Notes: a model not told the origin generated them from the sequence alone. Shown: positions 8,312 through 17,277, numbered from the stretch's first letter. The stretch is 64,000 bases of DNA from Paenibacillus taichungensis (GCF_013359905.1 NZ_JABMCC010000114.1:1-64000), one strand, 5' to 3'. Program-made: numbers and translations.

Positions 8312-8674
8312 GTGGATATAAGCAAAGAGGACGAACAATGTCTCATCTCCATTCGCGAGGCGTTGGAGGTTGTTCGCGGAAAATGGGCTATTTTGGTACT
8401 CACCTTACTTAGTCTGGGTCCGCAGCGATTTAATCAGATGCGAAGATATTTAGACAATGTCAGCATCAAGTCTTTAACGGATGTCCTGCGTCATTTTGAG
8501 CGGCATGAAGTCATCAACCGTCAGGTGTTCCCTACCTCACCTGTTACTGTTGAGTATTCGCTAACAGATAAAGGAAAGGCGTACATACCTGTACTTCGGG
8601 AGATGCGCATATGGGGTGAAACCTGGGGAGGAACATCGGAAGGCGTTAATGATGACGAAACCCCGCTTGGGTAA
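8312..8674 (+). CDS. HxlR-family winged-helix regulator
   Basis: A 120-aa MarR-like/HxlR regulator (GKWAILVLTLLSLGPQRFNQMRRYLDNVSIKSLTDVL, then the wing VEYSLTDKGKAY). A cysteine sits at residue 10 (EQCLISIREAL), matching the N-terminal redox-sensing cysteine of YodB and HypR. That makes thiol-based control of the divergent nitroreductase plausible. Start is GTG after AAGGGATG. The protein is full length for the family. Confidence 0.88.
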   Translation: MDISKEDEQCLISIREALEVVRGKWAILVLTLLSLGPQRFNQMRRYLDNVSIKSLTDVLRHFERHEVINRQVFPTSPVTVEYSLTDKGKAYIPVLREMRIWGETWGGTSEGVNDDETPLG

Positions 8675-8909
8675 AGTCATAGTTTAGACTGGCTCTTAAA
8701 AATGAAACGGCAACAGCTAGGGAATCAGAAAATAAAGTCTTCGTTATGGTCTTAATACAGTATTAAGTTCATGTGATTAATGTTTAGATGTGCATCTAAT
8801 CGGCAATCGGACTATGTTCTTGTCCCTCGACAATTTTCTATCTATATCCCCTTTATTTGATTAATACGAATAATATATTACAACCAAAATAATTCTTTCA
8901 ACTTAAATC
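8675..8909. other. Intergenic region between convergent genes with an R1 copy
   Basis: No gene. R1 occupies about 8777-8832. Confidence 0.55.
8777..8832 (+). repeat. Dispersed repeat R1, copy
   Basis: TTAATGTTTAGATGTGCATC, CTAATCGGCAATCGGACTATG and TTCTTGTCCCTCGACAA. The first part is nearly identical to 711-758. Confidence 0.75.
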
Positions 8910-9113
8910 CTATAAGCCTACGAAATCCATTAGTATGGAGATTAACTTGGTGGGTTTGAATTTATTGTTCAGAAAAATGCTGATCCAATCAGTAAATCCC
9001 AATAAGGCAATCACTAAGAAAACTACAATTTCCTTTTTTGCGTTACGTTTATTAATCATGATAAACAGACAAATCCCCAGCACTGTTATAAAAAACACAA
9101 TAAACCAGATCAT
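8910..9113 (-). CDS. Small two-helix membrane protein, GerD-subunit-type of a ger operon
   Basis: A 67-aa protein consisting of two transmembrane helices (about residues 3-20 and 29-48) separated by a basic loop (NKRNAKKE). Its start codon overlaps the stop of gerB by 4 nt, so it is the last gene of the ger operon and probably translationally coupled. Some Bacillus ger operons carry a fourth small gene (gerKD, gerUD, gerVBD) encoding a similar two-helix protein that modulates germination. Position, size and topology fit. Assignment to that group is by architecture, since such short sequences diverge quickly. Confidence 0.7.
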   Translation of the reverse strand: MIWFIVFFITVLGICLFIMINKRNAKKEIVVFLVIALLGFTDWISIFLNNKFKPTKLISILMDFVGL

Positions 9114-10213
9114 GAGGTCGTCTCCCTCATGGATTTTTTTCTGCTCCTACGTATCCAAGTGACAATTAAAAGCAATAGTGGAATGAATACGCTATAGATT
9201 AACGTATATTCAAAATCATATTTTTTGCTGAATTCGATATTCTCCACTACATTATCATATCCCAGAGCCAGACCTGAAATAAGCAAAATGAGCGCAAGCG
9301 TTATCCAAGATCTATTTTTAATCCGGAAGAGTTGGCATATGCCGAGAACTGAGCAATAATAAGCGATCGATAATTTTATGAAGATAGCTACTAACAAGAT
9401 CAATGCAATCGTAGATTCCATATGTTCGAAAAAGGACCCAATATGAATCTCCTGCGCAATGACAAACAACGGATAGGTATCATGGGAAGCACGCGTGACA
9501 CCAAGCACCCCTATCGTAAAAAACGTTGAAAAGCTTAGCATAATTGTTGCAATTACAATTGCCAAGATAAAGCTACTCTTCAATTTACTTTTAACGAAAG
9601 GAAACAGCATTAGGAAAAGCAACGATTCTAGGAATGGGAAGCCAAAGATTGAACGGGTCTCCTTCATCGTCTTCCATAGATCCATTCTAAACATTCCCTG
9701 AAATCGCCCTGAATCCCATTGAGTCAATCCCAAACAGACTATGAAGATAAACGTTACCCCCATAATGATAAATAATAACTCTGAAGATCGAGCTATGGTG
9801 TCGATGCCTTTGTATACGGCATATCCACTTATAACGAGAAACATGAGATGAAACACGGTTATAGGTGACATGGGCATCATTGCTTGTTTCATGAAATCAC
9901 CCATATTACGAGTAACAAATACTGCTAATTGAATAAAGTAGGAGATATACATCAATGCTAGCAGACTTCCCAGCTTCTTTCCCGCTACTTTAATACAAAT
10001 CTGGATAATCGATAGACCTTGATATTGCTTGGAGAGTTCTAACCAGATTAGGGACACTAAAATAGTGGAAGTTCCCGCCCAAAGCGGAACGATCCAAGCA
10101 TCTTGCTTGGCAACATTAATTAACCCACCAGGGGTAAAAAAAAATGACGTTCCGATTAAAAAAGTTAAAGTCAGAACAAAAAATTGCCAAACCGTAATTT
10201 TACTCTGTCCCAT
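9110..10213 (-). CDS. gerB: Spore germination protein GerB (GerAB/GerKB family permease)
   Basis: A 367-aa inner spore membrane protein of the APC transporter superfamily, the B subunit of a GerA-type nutrient germinant receptor. About ten hydrophobic segments are visible, with the family hallmark ITVWQFFVLTLTFLIGTSFFF at the N-terminus and a charged WIRRSRKK tail. The B subunit is thought to bind the germinant. The start is the ATG within GGGAATGGGACAG, preceded by AAGGAGG. It overlaps the end of gerC by 14 nt. An upstream alternative at 10258 would add 15 residues without a ribosome binding site. The length is normal for GerAB. Confidence 0.92.
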   Translation of the reverse strand: MGQSKITVWQFFVLTLTFLIGTSFFFTPGGLINVAKQDAWIVPLWAGTSTILVSLIWLELSKQYQGLSIIQICIKVAGKKLGSLLALMYISYFIQLAVFVTRNMGDFMKQAMMPMSPITVFHLMFLVISGYAVYKGIDTIARSSELLFIIMGVTFIFIVCLGLTQWDSGRFQGMFRMDLWKTMKETRSIFGFPFLESLLFLMLFPFVKSKLKSSFILAIVIATIMLSFSTFFTIGVLGVTRASHDTYPLFVIAQEIHIGSFFEHMESTIALILLVAIFIKLSIAYYCSVLGICQLFRIKNRSWITLALILLISGLALGYDNVVENIEFSKKYDFEYTLIYSVFIPLLLLIVTWIRRSRKKSMRETTS

Positions 10214-11399
10214 TCCCTTCACCCTCCTTAAACGGATCGATGATTTCGCCAACATCATTAATTGTACTCCTGACGGTTAATTGCAGCTTGGTTTGAGTCC
10301 AAGCCTCACTTTGCTTCTGAAGAAAATTCCATGCTCGCCCCCGTTTATATTTGATCATATCTCCGAGTCCGAACATATCCCATTTGTTTCTGATCGCTTT
10401 CTTATAAAGATTATGGGAATTCTCAATAATCTGTTGATTAAATTGGTTTGAAATTTGAGAGACATTGTCCCAATCAAGTTTTTCTCTCTGATTATTATTC
10501 CGAATGGCAAGTTGGGCGGTAACCTCAATATTCAATACAGGTTCCCCGTTAACTAGCGACAAATGCTGCTTAGTCTTGACTTTATTAGCATACAAATCTA
10601 CAAAACTGCCTTTTAAGTCGATGGACTGAAAAAAAGTATCCGTCTCACCTTTCAACATATTGTAATAACCATTTTCCCACAAGGTAATTTTCCCCACCAT
10701 TCGGTCTTTATTAAACAGCGCAGCACCGGTAAGGATCAGGTTGCTCTCGCTAACATCAATGTTTTCGAAACTGCCCGTGGTATGGTCAGGTGGTTTTGCT
10801 CCTTTTAAACTGACGATAGGCAAAACCGTTACTTTAGAAGAATCCAAGTTCTCGACCAAATCCTTTACACGGGATTTCAAGCTAATTTGACCGGTAGCCT
10901 TATGTGTATTGCTAATCAGAGATCGTAAAAGCCGCCCGGGAAGTTTCTCAAGCGGAGTATATGTCTTCATAACCTCAGATAGGGGAGAATCAGTGATGAA
11001 CAGATATAGGCTGGATCGCCTGTTGAACTGACGCTCATAATAGTTAAGAAAAGAGCGCATACCTTCTTTGGCATAGGCTTCAGTGACGATGTGAGACTGA
11101 TAATGATCCGTAAAAAGTTTTCGAGGCAGCATATAACTTGACTTTTGACCAATTGCTCCTTTGGTCTGACTACGAAATGTATAAGTGAATACAGGAGATC
11201 CACCACTTGCTGAGCTTGAAGAAAAGGCTTCGGGATTAACAATCTGGTAGTAGACAATTTGCTCGTGAGTCTTTTTGTCCATCTCTGATCCTACCAGCCC
11301 AACAACGGCCAGTTCATTAATCTCAACACGGTCCCAGCAGCCAGTGAGACAGCTTATAGTGAGTCCACCAACTATAAGCTTCAGAAAGACAGATTTCAT
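10200..11399 (-). CDS. gerC: Spore germination lipoprotein GerC (Ger(x)C family)
   Basis: A 399-aa lipoprotein, the C subunit of the GerA-type receptor on the outer face of the inner spore membrane. It has a signal peptide with lipobox LTGC (Cys21) followed by the family signature WDRVEINELAVV. The C-terminal Ger(x)C region spans roughly residues 215-385. Its ATG overlaps the gerA stop (ATGA), showing translational coupling. The ribosome binding site lies inside the basic tail codons of gerA. Confidence 0.93.
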   Translation of the reverse strand: MKSVFLKLIVGGLTISCLTGCWDRVEINELAVVGLVGSEMDKKTHEQIVYYQIVNPEAFSSSSASGGSPVFTYTFRSQTKGAIGQKSSYMLPRKLFTDHYQSHIVTEAYAKEGMRSFLNYYERQFNRRSSLYLFITDSPLSEVMKTYTPLEKLPGRLLRSLISNTHKATGQISLKSRVKDLVENLDSSKVTVLPIVSLKGAKPPDHTTGSFENIDVSESNLILTGAALFNKDRMVGKITLWENGYYNMLKGETDTFFQSIDLKGSFVDLYANKVKTKQHLSLVNGEPVLNIEVTAQLAIRNNNQREKLDWDNVSQISNQFNQQIIENSHNLYKKAIRNKWDMFGLGDMIKYKRGRAWNFLQKQSEAWTQTKLQLTVRSTINDVGEIIDPFKEGEGNGTE

Positions 11400-12919
11400 A
11401 GGCCCCTCCTTCTTTTCCTTCTTTTAGTCCCTTTCATTTTTGGATATTCCCTCATCCAAGGTCGTGGCACACGGATTAAAATGTCTTTCCAGTCGGATAG
11501 AGTGGTGGGAGCAACTGGAGACAAATAAGGGACGTTGAAAGAATTCATGGAAGCAAGATGCACGACGGTAAGCAGCACTGCACATAAAACGCCGAAAAGG
11601 CCCATTGCTCCCGCAAGAATTAGATAGAAAAATTGTAAAATCCGCTGAGTAATCCCGAAACTGTAAGAAGGCGCTACAAAGTTGGAGATGGCTGTAATCG
11701 ATACTACAATTACCATTGCGGTAGAGACAAGGCCCGCTGTAACCGCGGCCTGACCAAGTACCAATGCACCAACGATTGAAATCGCTTGTCCGGCTATACG
11801 TGGCATACGCAAACCCGCCTCCCGTAGCACCTCAAATGTGATCATCATTAGCATAGCCTCTACAAAGGCTGGAAAAGGGACGCCTTCCCTTTGCCCTGCT
11901 ATGCTGATTAACAAAGAATGGGGGAGTAGTTCTTGCTGATAGGATACGACGGCCACGTAAAGGGCTGGGACGAATATTGACAACATAAAAGAAAGAAATC
12001 GGATCCATCGAAGCATTGTTGCAATGTCTGGACTCTGATAGTAATCTTCAGGTGCGATAAAAAATTGGAAGAACGTAATAGGACCCACCAATGCAATTGG
12101 ACTCCCGTCTACAAGTACACCTACACCCCCTTCCAGAAGGTGTGAAGTTATAATATCGGGCCTCTCTGTACTGAGCAGTGTTGAGAATGGAGAATAGCTC
12201 TTCTCTTTCAACCACTCCTCTACATAGGCGCTGTCCAGAATACTGTCTGTATGAATTGCGTCAAGACGCTTGCGAAACTCCTCTATCACTTCATTCGAAG
12301 CCAAATTATTCATATAAATAATTGAAATTTTTGTATCAGTCTCTGTTCCAGCTGTAACTTCCTGAATGCAAAGATGTTCATTTCGGACTCGCTTGCGGAT
12401 CAGAGAGAGATTAATTGCCATTTCCTCTGTAAACCCAACTTGTGGTCCCCGTACAGTTGATTCCGTCATAGGCTCTGCAACACTGCGCTGACTGGTCTGA
12501 GAGACGTTAATCCATAACACTTCTGGAGCACCTGACACTATAATGAGGCAGGCACCTTTTAAGAGGCTGTCGATACACACTCTAAAATCACTTGTGGATG
12601 ATACTGAGCTGAAAGGAATACGTCCCTTTAGGACCGCGATAATTTCATCTGTACTGAAGGATTCTTGGAATTCCTTTTTCTCAGCTAAAAATGAGAGCAG
12701 CTCATGCTCAATTTTATTCTTATCTGTTAGCGTCTCAAAAAATACACATTGGCAAGGAATATCTGAAGATATAACCATTGAATGGATAATAAGATCGGGA
12801 GGGCTATGCAGGTATTCCTGTATAGCATGAACAAACGATGCTGTATCCTCGCAGTTAAAACTTGAATCTTTGAACGATTCTGATGATTGCTGGTTCGAGT
12901 AGGAATCTTGAGTAGTCAT
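11396..12919 (-). CDS. gerA: Spore germination protein GerA (GerAA/GerKA family)
   Basis: A 507-aa A subunit of the nutrient germinant receptor. It has a large soluble N-terminal domain (about 1-290), the conserved hinge LLEGGVGVLVDGSPIALVGP, then four or five transmembrane helices containing VPFPAFVEAMLMMITFEVLREAGLRMPRI. A basic C-terminal tail (KGTKRRKRRR) follows. It is first in the A-C-B-D operon and preceded by AAGGAG. The subunit is normal in length with no defects seen. The specific germinant cannot be predicted. Confidence 0.94.
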   Translation of the reverse strand: MTTQDSYSNQQSSESFKDSSFNCEDTASFVHAIQEYLHSPPDLIIHSMVISSDIPCQCVFFETLTDKNKIEHELLSFLAEKKEFQESFSTDEIIAVLKGRIPFSSVSSTSDFRVCIDSLLKGACLIIVSGAPEVLWINVSQTSQRSVAEPMTESTVRGPQVGFTEEMAINLSLIRKRVRNEHLCIQEVTAGTETDTKISIIYMNNLASNEVIEEFRKRLDAIHTDSILDSAYVEEWLKEKSYSPFSTLLSTERPDIITSHLLEGGVGVLVDGSPIALVGPITFFQFFIAPEDYYQSPDIATMLRWIRFLSFMLSIFVPALYVAVVSYQQELLPHSLLISIAGQREGVPFPAFVEAMLMMITFEVLREAGLRMPRIAGQAISIVGALVLGQAAVTAGLVSTAMVIVVSITAISNFVAPSYSFGITQRILQFFYLILAGAMGLFGVLCAVLLTVVHLASMNSFNVPYLSPVAPTTLSDWKDILIRVPRPWMREYPKMKGTKRRKRRRGL

Positions 12920-12957
12920 GCTAGGTGCTCCTTAGGTGTCATCTGGAATGTTTTTTT

Positions 12958-12987
12958 AAATATGTCCAACAATGGGTAAATTTATAC
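12958..12987 (-). promoter_or_regulatory. Possible sigma-G promoter of the ger operon
   Basis: On the minus strand GTATA (-35, fits GnATR) is followed after 18 nt by CATATTT (-10, near CATnnTA), 39 nt upstream of the gerA start. Ger operons are normally forespore sigma-G transcribed. The match is imperfect. Confidence 0.35.
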
Positions 12988-13023
12988 GAGAAGTCCAATG
13001 CCTAACCTAACTGAAAGAAAACA

Positions 13024-13353
13024 CTAAACGGCGAGATTAACGTATTGGAACATTAGCCGATTAAAAAAAATGTTTTCTTCCAACAATTCAATCAGCGGCG
13101 GAGAGGTCTCTACGGCGGTTACACGGGCCCCTCGCTCCGCAAATGGTACCGAGAACACTCCCGATGCCGCGCCAATCTCCAGCCCACGAATAAATTTGTT
13201 AATCAGGGTCAATCCGGTATAGAATCCGGCAGCGACTAATCCATAGCCGATACCGAGAAGATGATGCCCATTTGTCTGCATCCTTTCGTTTTGCAAAATG
13301 AGAAACAGTCCCAGCAGAGCAATGACTATACAAATTGTCTTTTTATACCGAGC
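13024..13353 (-). pseudogene. Chimeric pseudogene: EamA transporter piece joined to methyltransferase piece
   Basis: A single frame open from 13353 reads first as the middle of an EamA/DMT transporter (TICIVIALLGLFLIL, then LLGIGYGLVAAGFYTGLTLI). After NKF it changes to the first motif of a class I SAM-dependent methyltransferase (GLEIGAASGVFSVPFAERGA, VTAVETSPPLIELLEEN) and stops. Neither half is complete and there is no proper start codon with a ribosome binding site. The simplest reading is a deletion that fused two decayed genes. It lies just upstream of the ger operon on the same strand. Confidence 0.7.
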
Positions 13354-13390
13354 TTATAGAAGCAGGTATCATATTATAATTACCTATTTG

Positions 13391-13478
13391 TGTAATCGAA
13401 TATGACACGATGTCCTTGTCCTCAGTTTGGAAATAAGCTTGGTTCCTTAAACAAAAACGCTATTTACGCGACATTTTA
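13391..13478 (+). repeat. Dispersed repeat R1, degenerate copy
   Basis: TAATCGAATATGACACGATG, TCCTTGTCCTCAG, then a decayed palindrome arm and ACAAAAACGC-TATTTACGCGAC, the counterpart of the R1 hairpin. Confidence 0.5.
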
Positions 13479-13518
13479 TGTTATTTTCTTTAGTCACTCT
13501 ACATGAATTCCAGCTATG

Positions 13519-13692
13519 AAACTATTTAGATACTTACCTAATCGGAAATGACACAATGTTCTTGTCCTTTTCGGCAATGGTACAATGTTCTTTTCCTCAG
13601 CAAGGGACAAGAATCTAGTTCCTTAAAACAAAAAGGCCGCTAAATAAGCGACTTTGAATGGAACAATGTTCTTGTCCCGCGACACATTTTGA
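13519..13692 (+). repeat. Dispersed repeat R1, long copy
   Basis: Contains all blocks: ACTATTTAGATACTTACCTA, ATCGGAAATGACACAATG, TTCTTGTCC, CGGCAATGGTACAATGTTC, GGGACAAGAATCTAGTTCC, the hairpin GGCCGCTAAATAAGCGACTT, and the right end AATGTTCTTGTCCCGCGACA. The palindrome is partly decayed. Confidence 0.75.
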
Positions 13693-13732
13693 CAAGAACT
13701 TATACCTATTGCCGTAGCTGGACAAGAATGGC
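13690..13732 (-). repeat. Dispersed repeat R1, inverted partial copy
   Basis: Reads on the minus strand as CCATTCTTGTCC, ACGGCAATAGGTATAAGTTC, TTGTC, matching the R1 segment at 751-785. It lies head-to-head with the copy at 13519. It is the only clear reversed copy in the window. Confidence 0.5.
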
Positions 13733-13823
13733 ATCAGAGAAGGCGGATCGTACCTTATCGCTGCCTTTAAACGACAAAATGGTGCCGATAGCCATAGCCC
13801 CATAGCGCAACGAAATAATGAGC

Positions 13824-14738
13824 CTAATCCAACAGTGCCCGCATGATGTTGGATTTTGCCTCTGCCGCAATCGCTTCATTCCCGTCATCAACTGCTTGCA
13901 TTAAGATCAGCATGGGGATGTATACCGCGATCAGCCGCGCCAGCAGCTTCGTTTCCTCGTCCGCTCCTCCGTACGTTTCGAAAAACACGCCGCGAGCGTA
14001 AGGTGGTAAAAAGCTATAAGCAACGCTCAAATCGCAAGCCGGATGGCCTACGTTCAGATCGCCCCAATCAATGATGCCAGAAACGATCCCGTTCTCATTC
14101 ACAAGCATATTTTTGAAATGAAGATCGCCATGTAGCAGTGCATTCACCGCCTCGACACGGTCCTTTTGCAGCCTGCTAATATACGCTTCGATCACACCCG
14201 ACTCCTCCGGCGACAAGTGTTCAACCACCTTCGATAGAAAGCCTTCCAATTTCACTTTGCGCGATGCTATGTCCGTCAAGTTTCGATGATCTTGCTGAAC
14301 TCCGCACTTCAGCGCCGCCTGCACCGGAAACTCATGCAATCTCCGCAAAAATTTCGCCAGCGTCTCTGCCGATAAAGCCCGGCGTTCTTCCGTCAAACCG
14401 ATTGGGAAATCTCCTGGCACGTAGGCATAGCCAAGAAATGGTGCCGGGTATTCGTCACTTGCTTCGCCATAAAACAACGGTTTTGGATAGGGGATGGTCA
14501 TATATGCCTCCAGCTTCGGCAGCAGTTTCCCTTCCATATGAATCGAGCCAACTGCAATCGATCTTCTTGGAAACCGGAACACGTACTCGTCACCAATGAG
14601 AAAAACCGTATTGTCCCAGCCCCAGCCCAATCGCTTCACTTGCTTCGATGACAGCTGAGGGAATTGTCTGCCGATCAGCGTCCGCGCCTGCTCTTCGTTA
14701 ACCTCCCACTCCGCATCCCATACATTCGTTCCTCCCAT
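13824..14738 (-). CDS. Aminoglycoside-phosphotransferase-family kinase
   Basis: A 304-aa APH/choline-kinase-fold protein. It shows the nucleotide-loop region (RLGWGWDNTVFLIGDEYVFRFPRR), the catalytic loop HGDLHFKNML and the metal-binding IDWGD. The family phosphorylates small hydroxyl compounds (aminoglycosides, choline, macrolides, amino-acid derivatives) with ATP or GTP. The substrate here is unknown. The MGGTNVWDAEWEV start is typical of a Bacillales group annotated as phosphotransferase or hygromycin-B-kinase-like. Start ATG has GAGGAGGCAG upstream. It is distinctly GC-richer than its neighbours and stands alone. Confidence 0.83.
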   Translation of the reverse strand: MGGTNVWDAEWEVNEEQARTLIGRQFPQLSSKQVKRLGWGWDNTVFLIGDEYVFRFPRRSIAVGSIHMEGKLLPKLEAYMTIPYPKPLFYGEASDEYPAPFLGYAYVPGDFPIGLTEERRALSAETLAKFLRRLHEFPVQAALKCGVQQDHRNLTDIASRKVKLEGFLSKVVEHLSPEESGVIEAYISRLQKDRVEAVNALLHGDLHFKNMLVNENGIVSGIIDWGDLNVGHPACDLSVAYSFLPPYARGVFFETYGGADEETKLLARLIAVYIPMLILMQAVDDGNEAIAAEAKSNIMRALLD

Positions 14739-14795
14739 GAATTGTCTGCCTCCTCGTTCCTTACGTTATTTAGATGTTTACATTCCCTGGAAGTT

Positions 14796-14889
14796 ACGCA
14801 TAACTGCCCGTTAGTTGAGTAAAAGCAGCCATTCACAATGATAAGCTGCTTTCTTGTTGTTATAGAGCCAGCAACAACTCCCGTAAGTA
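14796..14889 (+). repeat. Dispersed repeat R2, copy
   Basis: GCATAACTGCCCGTTAGTTG, AGTAAAAGCAGCCATTCA, a hairpin partner TGATAAGCTGCTTT, then GAGCCAGCAAC and CTCCCGTAAGT at the right end. Same block order as the other R2 copies. Confidence 0.6.
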
Positions 14890-15120
14890 AAAGCGATACT
14901 AATTTTTTTCCTTTCATGGATTGAAACCTCCTTTTCAATGTTTTTCCTAAAGTGTTGGCAATGCTGATCTTATTTTCTTTAGGTCTACTGATATAACGCA
15001 GTAGATTGCTGGAAGGTTGTGAGATTTCTGATAATATCTTTAATCTATAAGTTAGGTTTACTAACTTACTTGAAGTTTTCAAGAAAGCCTAGTGAATATT
15101 CTTTTTGACTGTCTATAAAA

Positions 15121-15215
15121 GTATACAAAAAAGGATCGTCAGCAATCCCTATTGTCAGTACGTTAGTTAAAAACAGCAGCCAGAATACCGGCTGCTGTTG
15201 ATTACATTTCTTTTG
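15121..15215 (+). repeat. Repeat R4 copy 1 with R2-like tail
   Basis: ATACAAAAAAGGATCGTCAG, then CCCTATTGTCAGTACGTTAG, then hairpin CAGCAGCC-agaatacc-GGCTGCTG. The first two blocks recur at 32191-32245. Confidence 0.6.
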
Positions 15216-15483
15216 TGCAAAAGTTTCTCGTTATCTTAATCTGCTTCTAAAAAGCAATAACATTAATATCATCTACCCTATAGCCAATAAGACCATCTCG
15301 GCAAAACGTCAGCTGAATTAACGAACATTGAGTTGTGTCTGTTACTGGCACTCTCGAATATACTATTTTAGCATAGGTTCGGAATCGAATTGGGATGAAA
15401 TGCATTATTCAGAACCTAAAGCCACATTGGCGACTCTTGAGCTTGAAACCTTCTCCATCCATTCCTATGAAAAATCCAATCTG

Positions 15484-16245
15484 TTATTCTGTTTTTTTGG
15501 GCACAGCATGGCGGTAATATCGTATGACCTTGCGATACATCTTCTTGTCCTTTAATTGATTGAATATAAATGGGTCCGGTTTGACATTCACCTCTATAAT
15601 CCAGGGTTTCAGACTGTGGTCAAGGCCGATATCCACACCGATTTGCATTAGATAAGGGTACTTTTTTTTCATATGACGAGCTATGCGCAGGCTAAGCTCA
15701 TTCATCTCCTGAACCAGTTCATTCCTGCGTTTTGTGGATGCATGCGATTGTAGCAGCTTGTGAATATCCATCGGGGTTCCACCACTATGATAATTGGTTA
15801 CGATTTTCTTTGGATGACCCAGTCGGCCGATGATTCCGGTAGCTTCCCAATGTTTGGTAGGGCTTAGCTGTATCATGACTCGGATGTCAAAACGTCTGTT
15901 ATTGTGCTTAAGCAGATGGATTCCTCTCTGAATCAGATAACTTCTTTTATGCACCAAACGAGTCAGACTGCTATAAAACGATTCAAAGCTGTCAAACGTC
16001 AGGCGTTTTTGCTCTATCTGATAGACAAAATGTTGATGACTGTCCATCTCGGCCTTAATAACACCCATCCCGAAAGTACCTCTCTCGGGTTTGACATAGA
16101 CCATTCCATATTTGCTGATCATGGATTTCAGATTCGTTTTGTTATATTTCTGTGTGTCGGGGATATACGGTTTAATTGATTCATTATTAATGATCAATTT
16201 TGTTTTTAACCACTTGCTTCTTAACGGCTGCAATTTATCAACTCC
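15484..16245 (-). CDS. YheC/YheD-family spore-coat-associated ATP-grasp protein
   Basis: A 253-aa protein of the YheC/YheD family (ATP-grasp fold), found on Bacillus endospores. Motifs seen are YVKPERGTFGMGV (nucleotide-binding region), IQRGIHLLKHNNRRFDIRVM, and the terminal metal/ATP segment WIIEVNVKPDPF. ATP-grasp enzymes ligate acids to amines or thiols; the reaction of this family is not established. The start is set at the ATG (MGVDKLQPLRSKW) after GGGAGAG. An extension to 16308 lacks a ribosome binding site. It faces away from the glycosyltransferase-guanylyltransferase pair, which suggests a shared spore-surface role. Confidence 0.85.
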   Translation of the reverse strand, partial: GVDKLQPLRSKWLKTKLIINNESIKPYIPDTQKYNKTNLKSMISKYGMVYVKPERGTFGMGVIKAEMDSHQHFVYQIEQKRLTFDSFESFYSSLTRLVHKRSYLIQRGIHLLKHNNRRFDIRVMIQLSPTKHWEATGIIGRLGHPKKIVTNYHSGGTPMDIHKLLQSHASTKRRNELVQEMNELSLRIARHMKKKYPYLMQIGVDIGLDHSLKPWIIEVNVKPDPFIFNQLKDKKMYRKVIRYYRHAVPKKTE

Positions 16246-16450
16246 CATGTCGTAAACTCTCCCTTCAGCAACCGCATCAAAGCTCGCTGTTTGATCAAGA
16301 TCCTGCATGCATTATATGTAATACCGATAAAGGAACCCTGAACAAAAGCCCCTATTCGTAAAAATGTATATTTGCACATGCCCTGACCAAAACACTTTTG
16401 CACACATACCATATAATAAGTCATCACGATTTGTGCAAGGAGTTGAGAAG

Positions 16451-17260
16451 ATGTCCGTCCAGCGTGGAATCCGGTTGAATAATGCGCCTAAGATTGATGT
16501 TCTTATACCAGCGATCGAAAAAGATTTGACTACCCTTCCCCTCGTCATCGATAACATTCGCCGTTATGTAAAACATCCCATTGGAAGCATATATATTGTT
16601 TCTCCGGTCAGCACCAAAATCAGAAAACTTTGTTCCCGTAAAAACTGCATTTTTGTTAATGAGCGATCCGTCCTGCCTATAACCAAAAACGAGATACACT
16701 ACCAGTCCTCCCGGTGGAATCGGTCAGGCTGGTTATATCAGCAGTTGCTCAAAATGAACGGAGATTCCATTGTGAAGGCAAAATACTTTCTAGTCATGGA
16801 TGCGGATACCGTACTGATTAAACCTCATTCATTTCTTGTAGAAGGCAAAACAGTATTTTACTGCCGTGACTGGAGCCAGCCGGAATATTTCAATACCTAC
16901 AGCAAGTTGTTAGGCATGAAAGCTCCGCGTCCCCGCTCTTTTGTCACCCATTATATGCTTTTCGATAAATCTAAACTCTCTGCCTTGAAACAGAAAATTG
17001 AAGCGGTTCATAAACTGCCATGGTACAAAGCGATCATCTCCAATATCAATAAGAAAAAGCAGTTTGGTTTCTCCGAGTATGAAACGTATGCCAATTTTAT
17101 GTACACGAAGAACCCAGGCAGCATGGTCCTTAAAAGTTCCATGAATAAAAGTCTGAATGTGAACGCTTCTTCGTTAAAAGAGCAACAAATCCGTAATCTG
17201 GCCCTTAAATACCGTTCTCTTTCCTTTCATAAACGGAAAATCTATAGTAAAGCTCCCTGA
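16451..17260 (+). CDS. DUF6492-like glycosyltransferase (GT-A fold)
   Basis: A 269-aa protein with a GT-A-type nucleotide-sugar fold. It begins KIDVLIPAIEKDLTTLPLVI, carries the metal-binding DADTVLIKP (DxD) in the middle, and has the FSEYETYANF acceptor-side motif typical of DUF6492 proteins. It probably transfers a sugar to a cell- or spore-surface glycan. Start is the ATG after AAGGAG (16436-16441). The upstream in-frame 29 codons have no ribosome binding site. It is followed 17 nt later by a mannose-1-phosphate guanylyltransferase, so the donor may be GDP-mannose or a derivative (inference). Confidence 0.75.
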   Translation: MSVQRGIRLNNAPKIDVLIPAIEKDLTTLPLVIDNIRRYVKHPIGSIYIVSPVSTKIRKLCSRKNCIFVNERSVLPITKNEIHYQSSRWNRSGWLYQQLLKMNGDSIVKAKYFLVMDADTVLIKPHSFLVEGKTVFYCRDWSQPEYFNTYSKLLGMKAPRPRSFVTHYMLFDKSKLSALKQKIEAVHKLPWYKAIISNINKKKQFGFSEYETYANFMYTKNPGSMVLKSSMNKSLNVNASSLKEQQIRNLALKYRSLSFHKRKIYSKAP

Positions 17261-17277
17261 GCTTAAGGAGGAAGCCC

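Larger units (their letters stand above)
14739..15483. other. Intergenic region with R2 and R4 repeat copies
   Basis: No complete gene. R2 lies at about 14796-14889 and R4 with an R2-like tail at 15121-15215. A minus-strand signal-peptide-like start (MKGKKLVSLLLTG at 14917 with AAAGGAGG) runs directly into the R2 sequence, so it is probably not a working gene. Confidence 0.5.

Noticed and set aside
13706..13891. 61-codon minus-strand frame (AIGTILSFKGSDKVRSAF)
   Set aside because: It overlaps the 3' end of the kinase gene and an R1 copy, with no start signal; not recognised as any family.
14675..14917. Minus-strand frame starting MKGKKLVSLLLTG with AAAGGAGG
   Set aside because: It looks like a signal peptide start, but the frame immediately reads through an R2 repeat and then into the kinase gene. 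At best it is a remnant, and part of the signal-like sequence may itself be the R2 right end.
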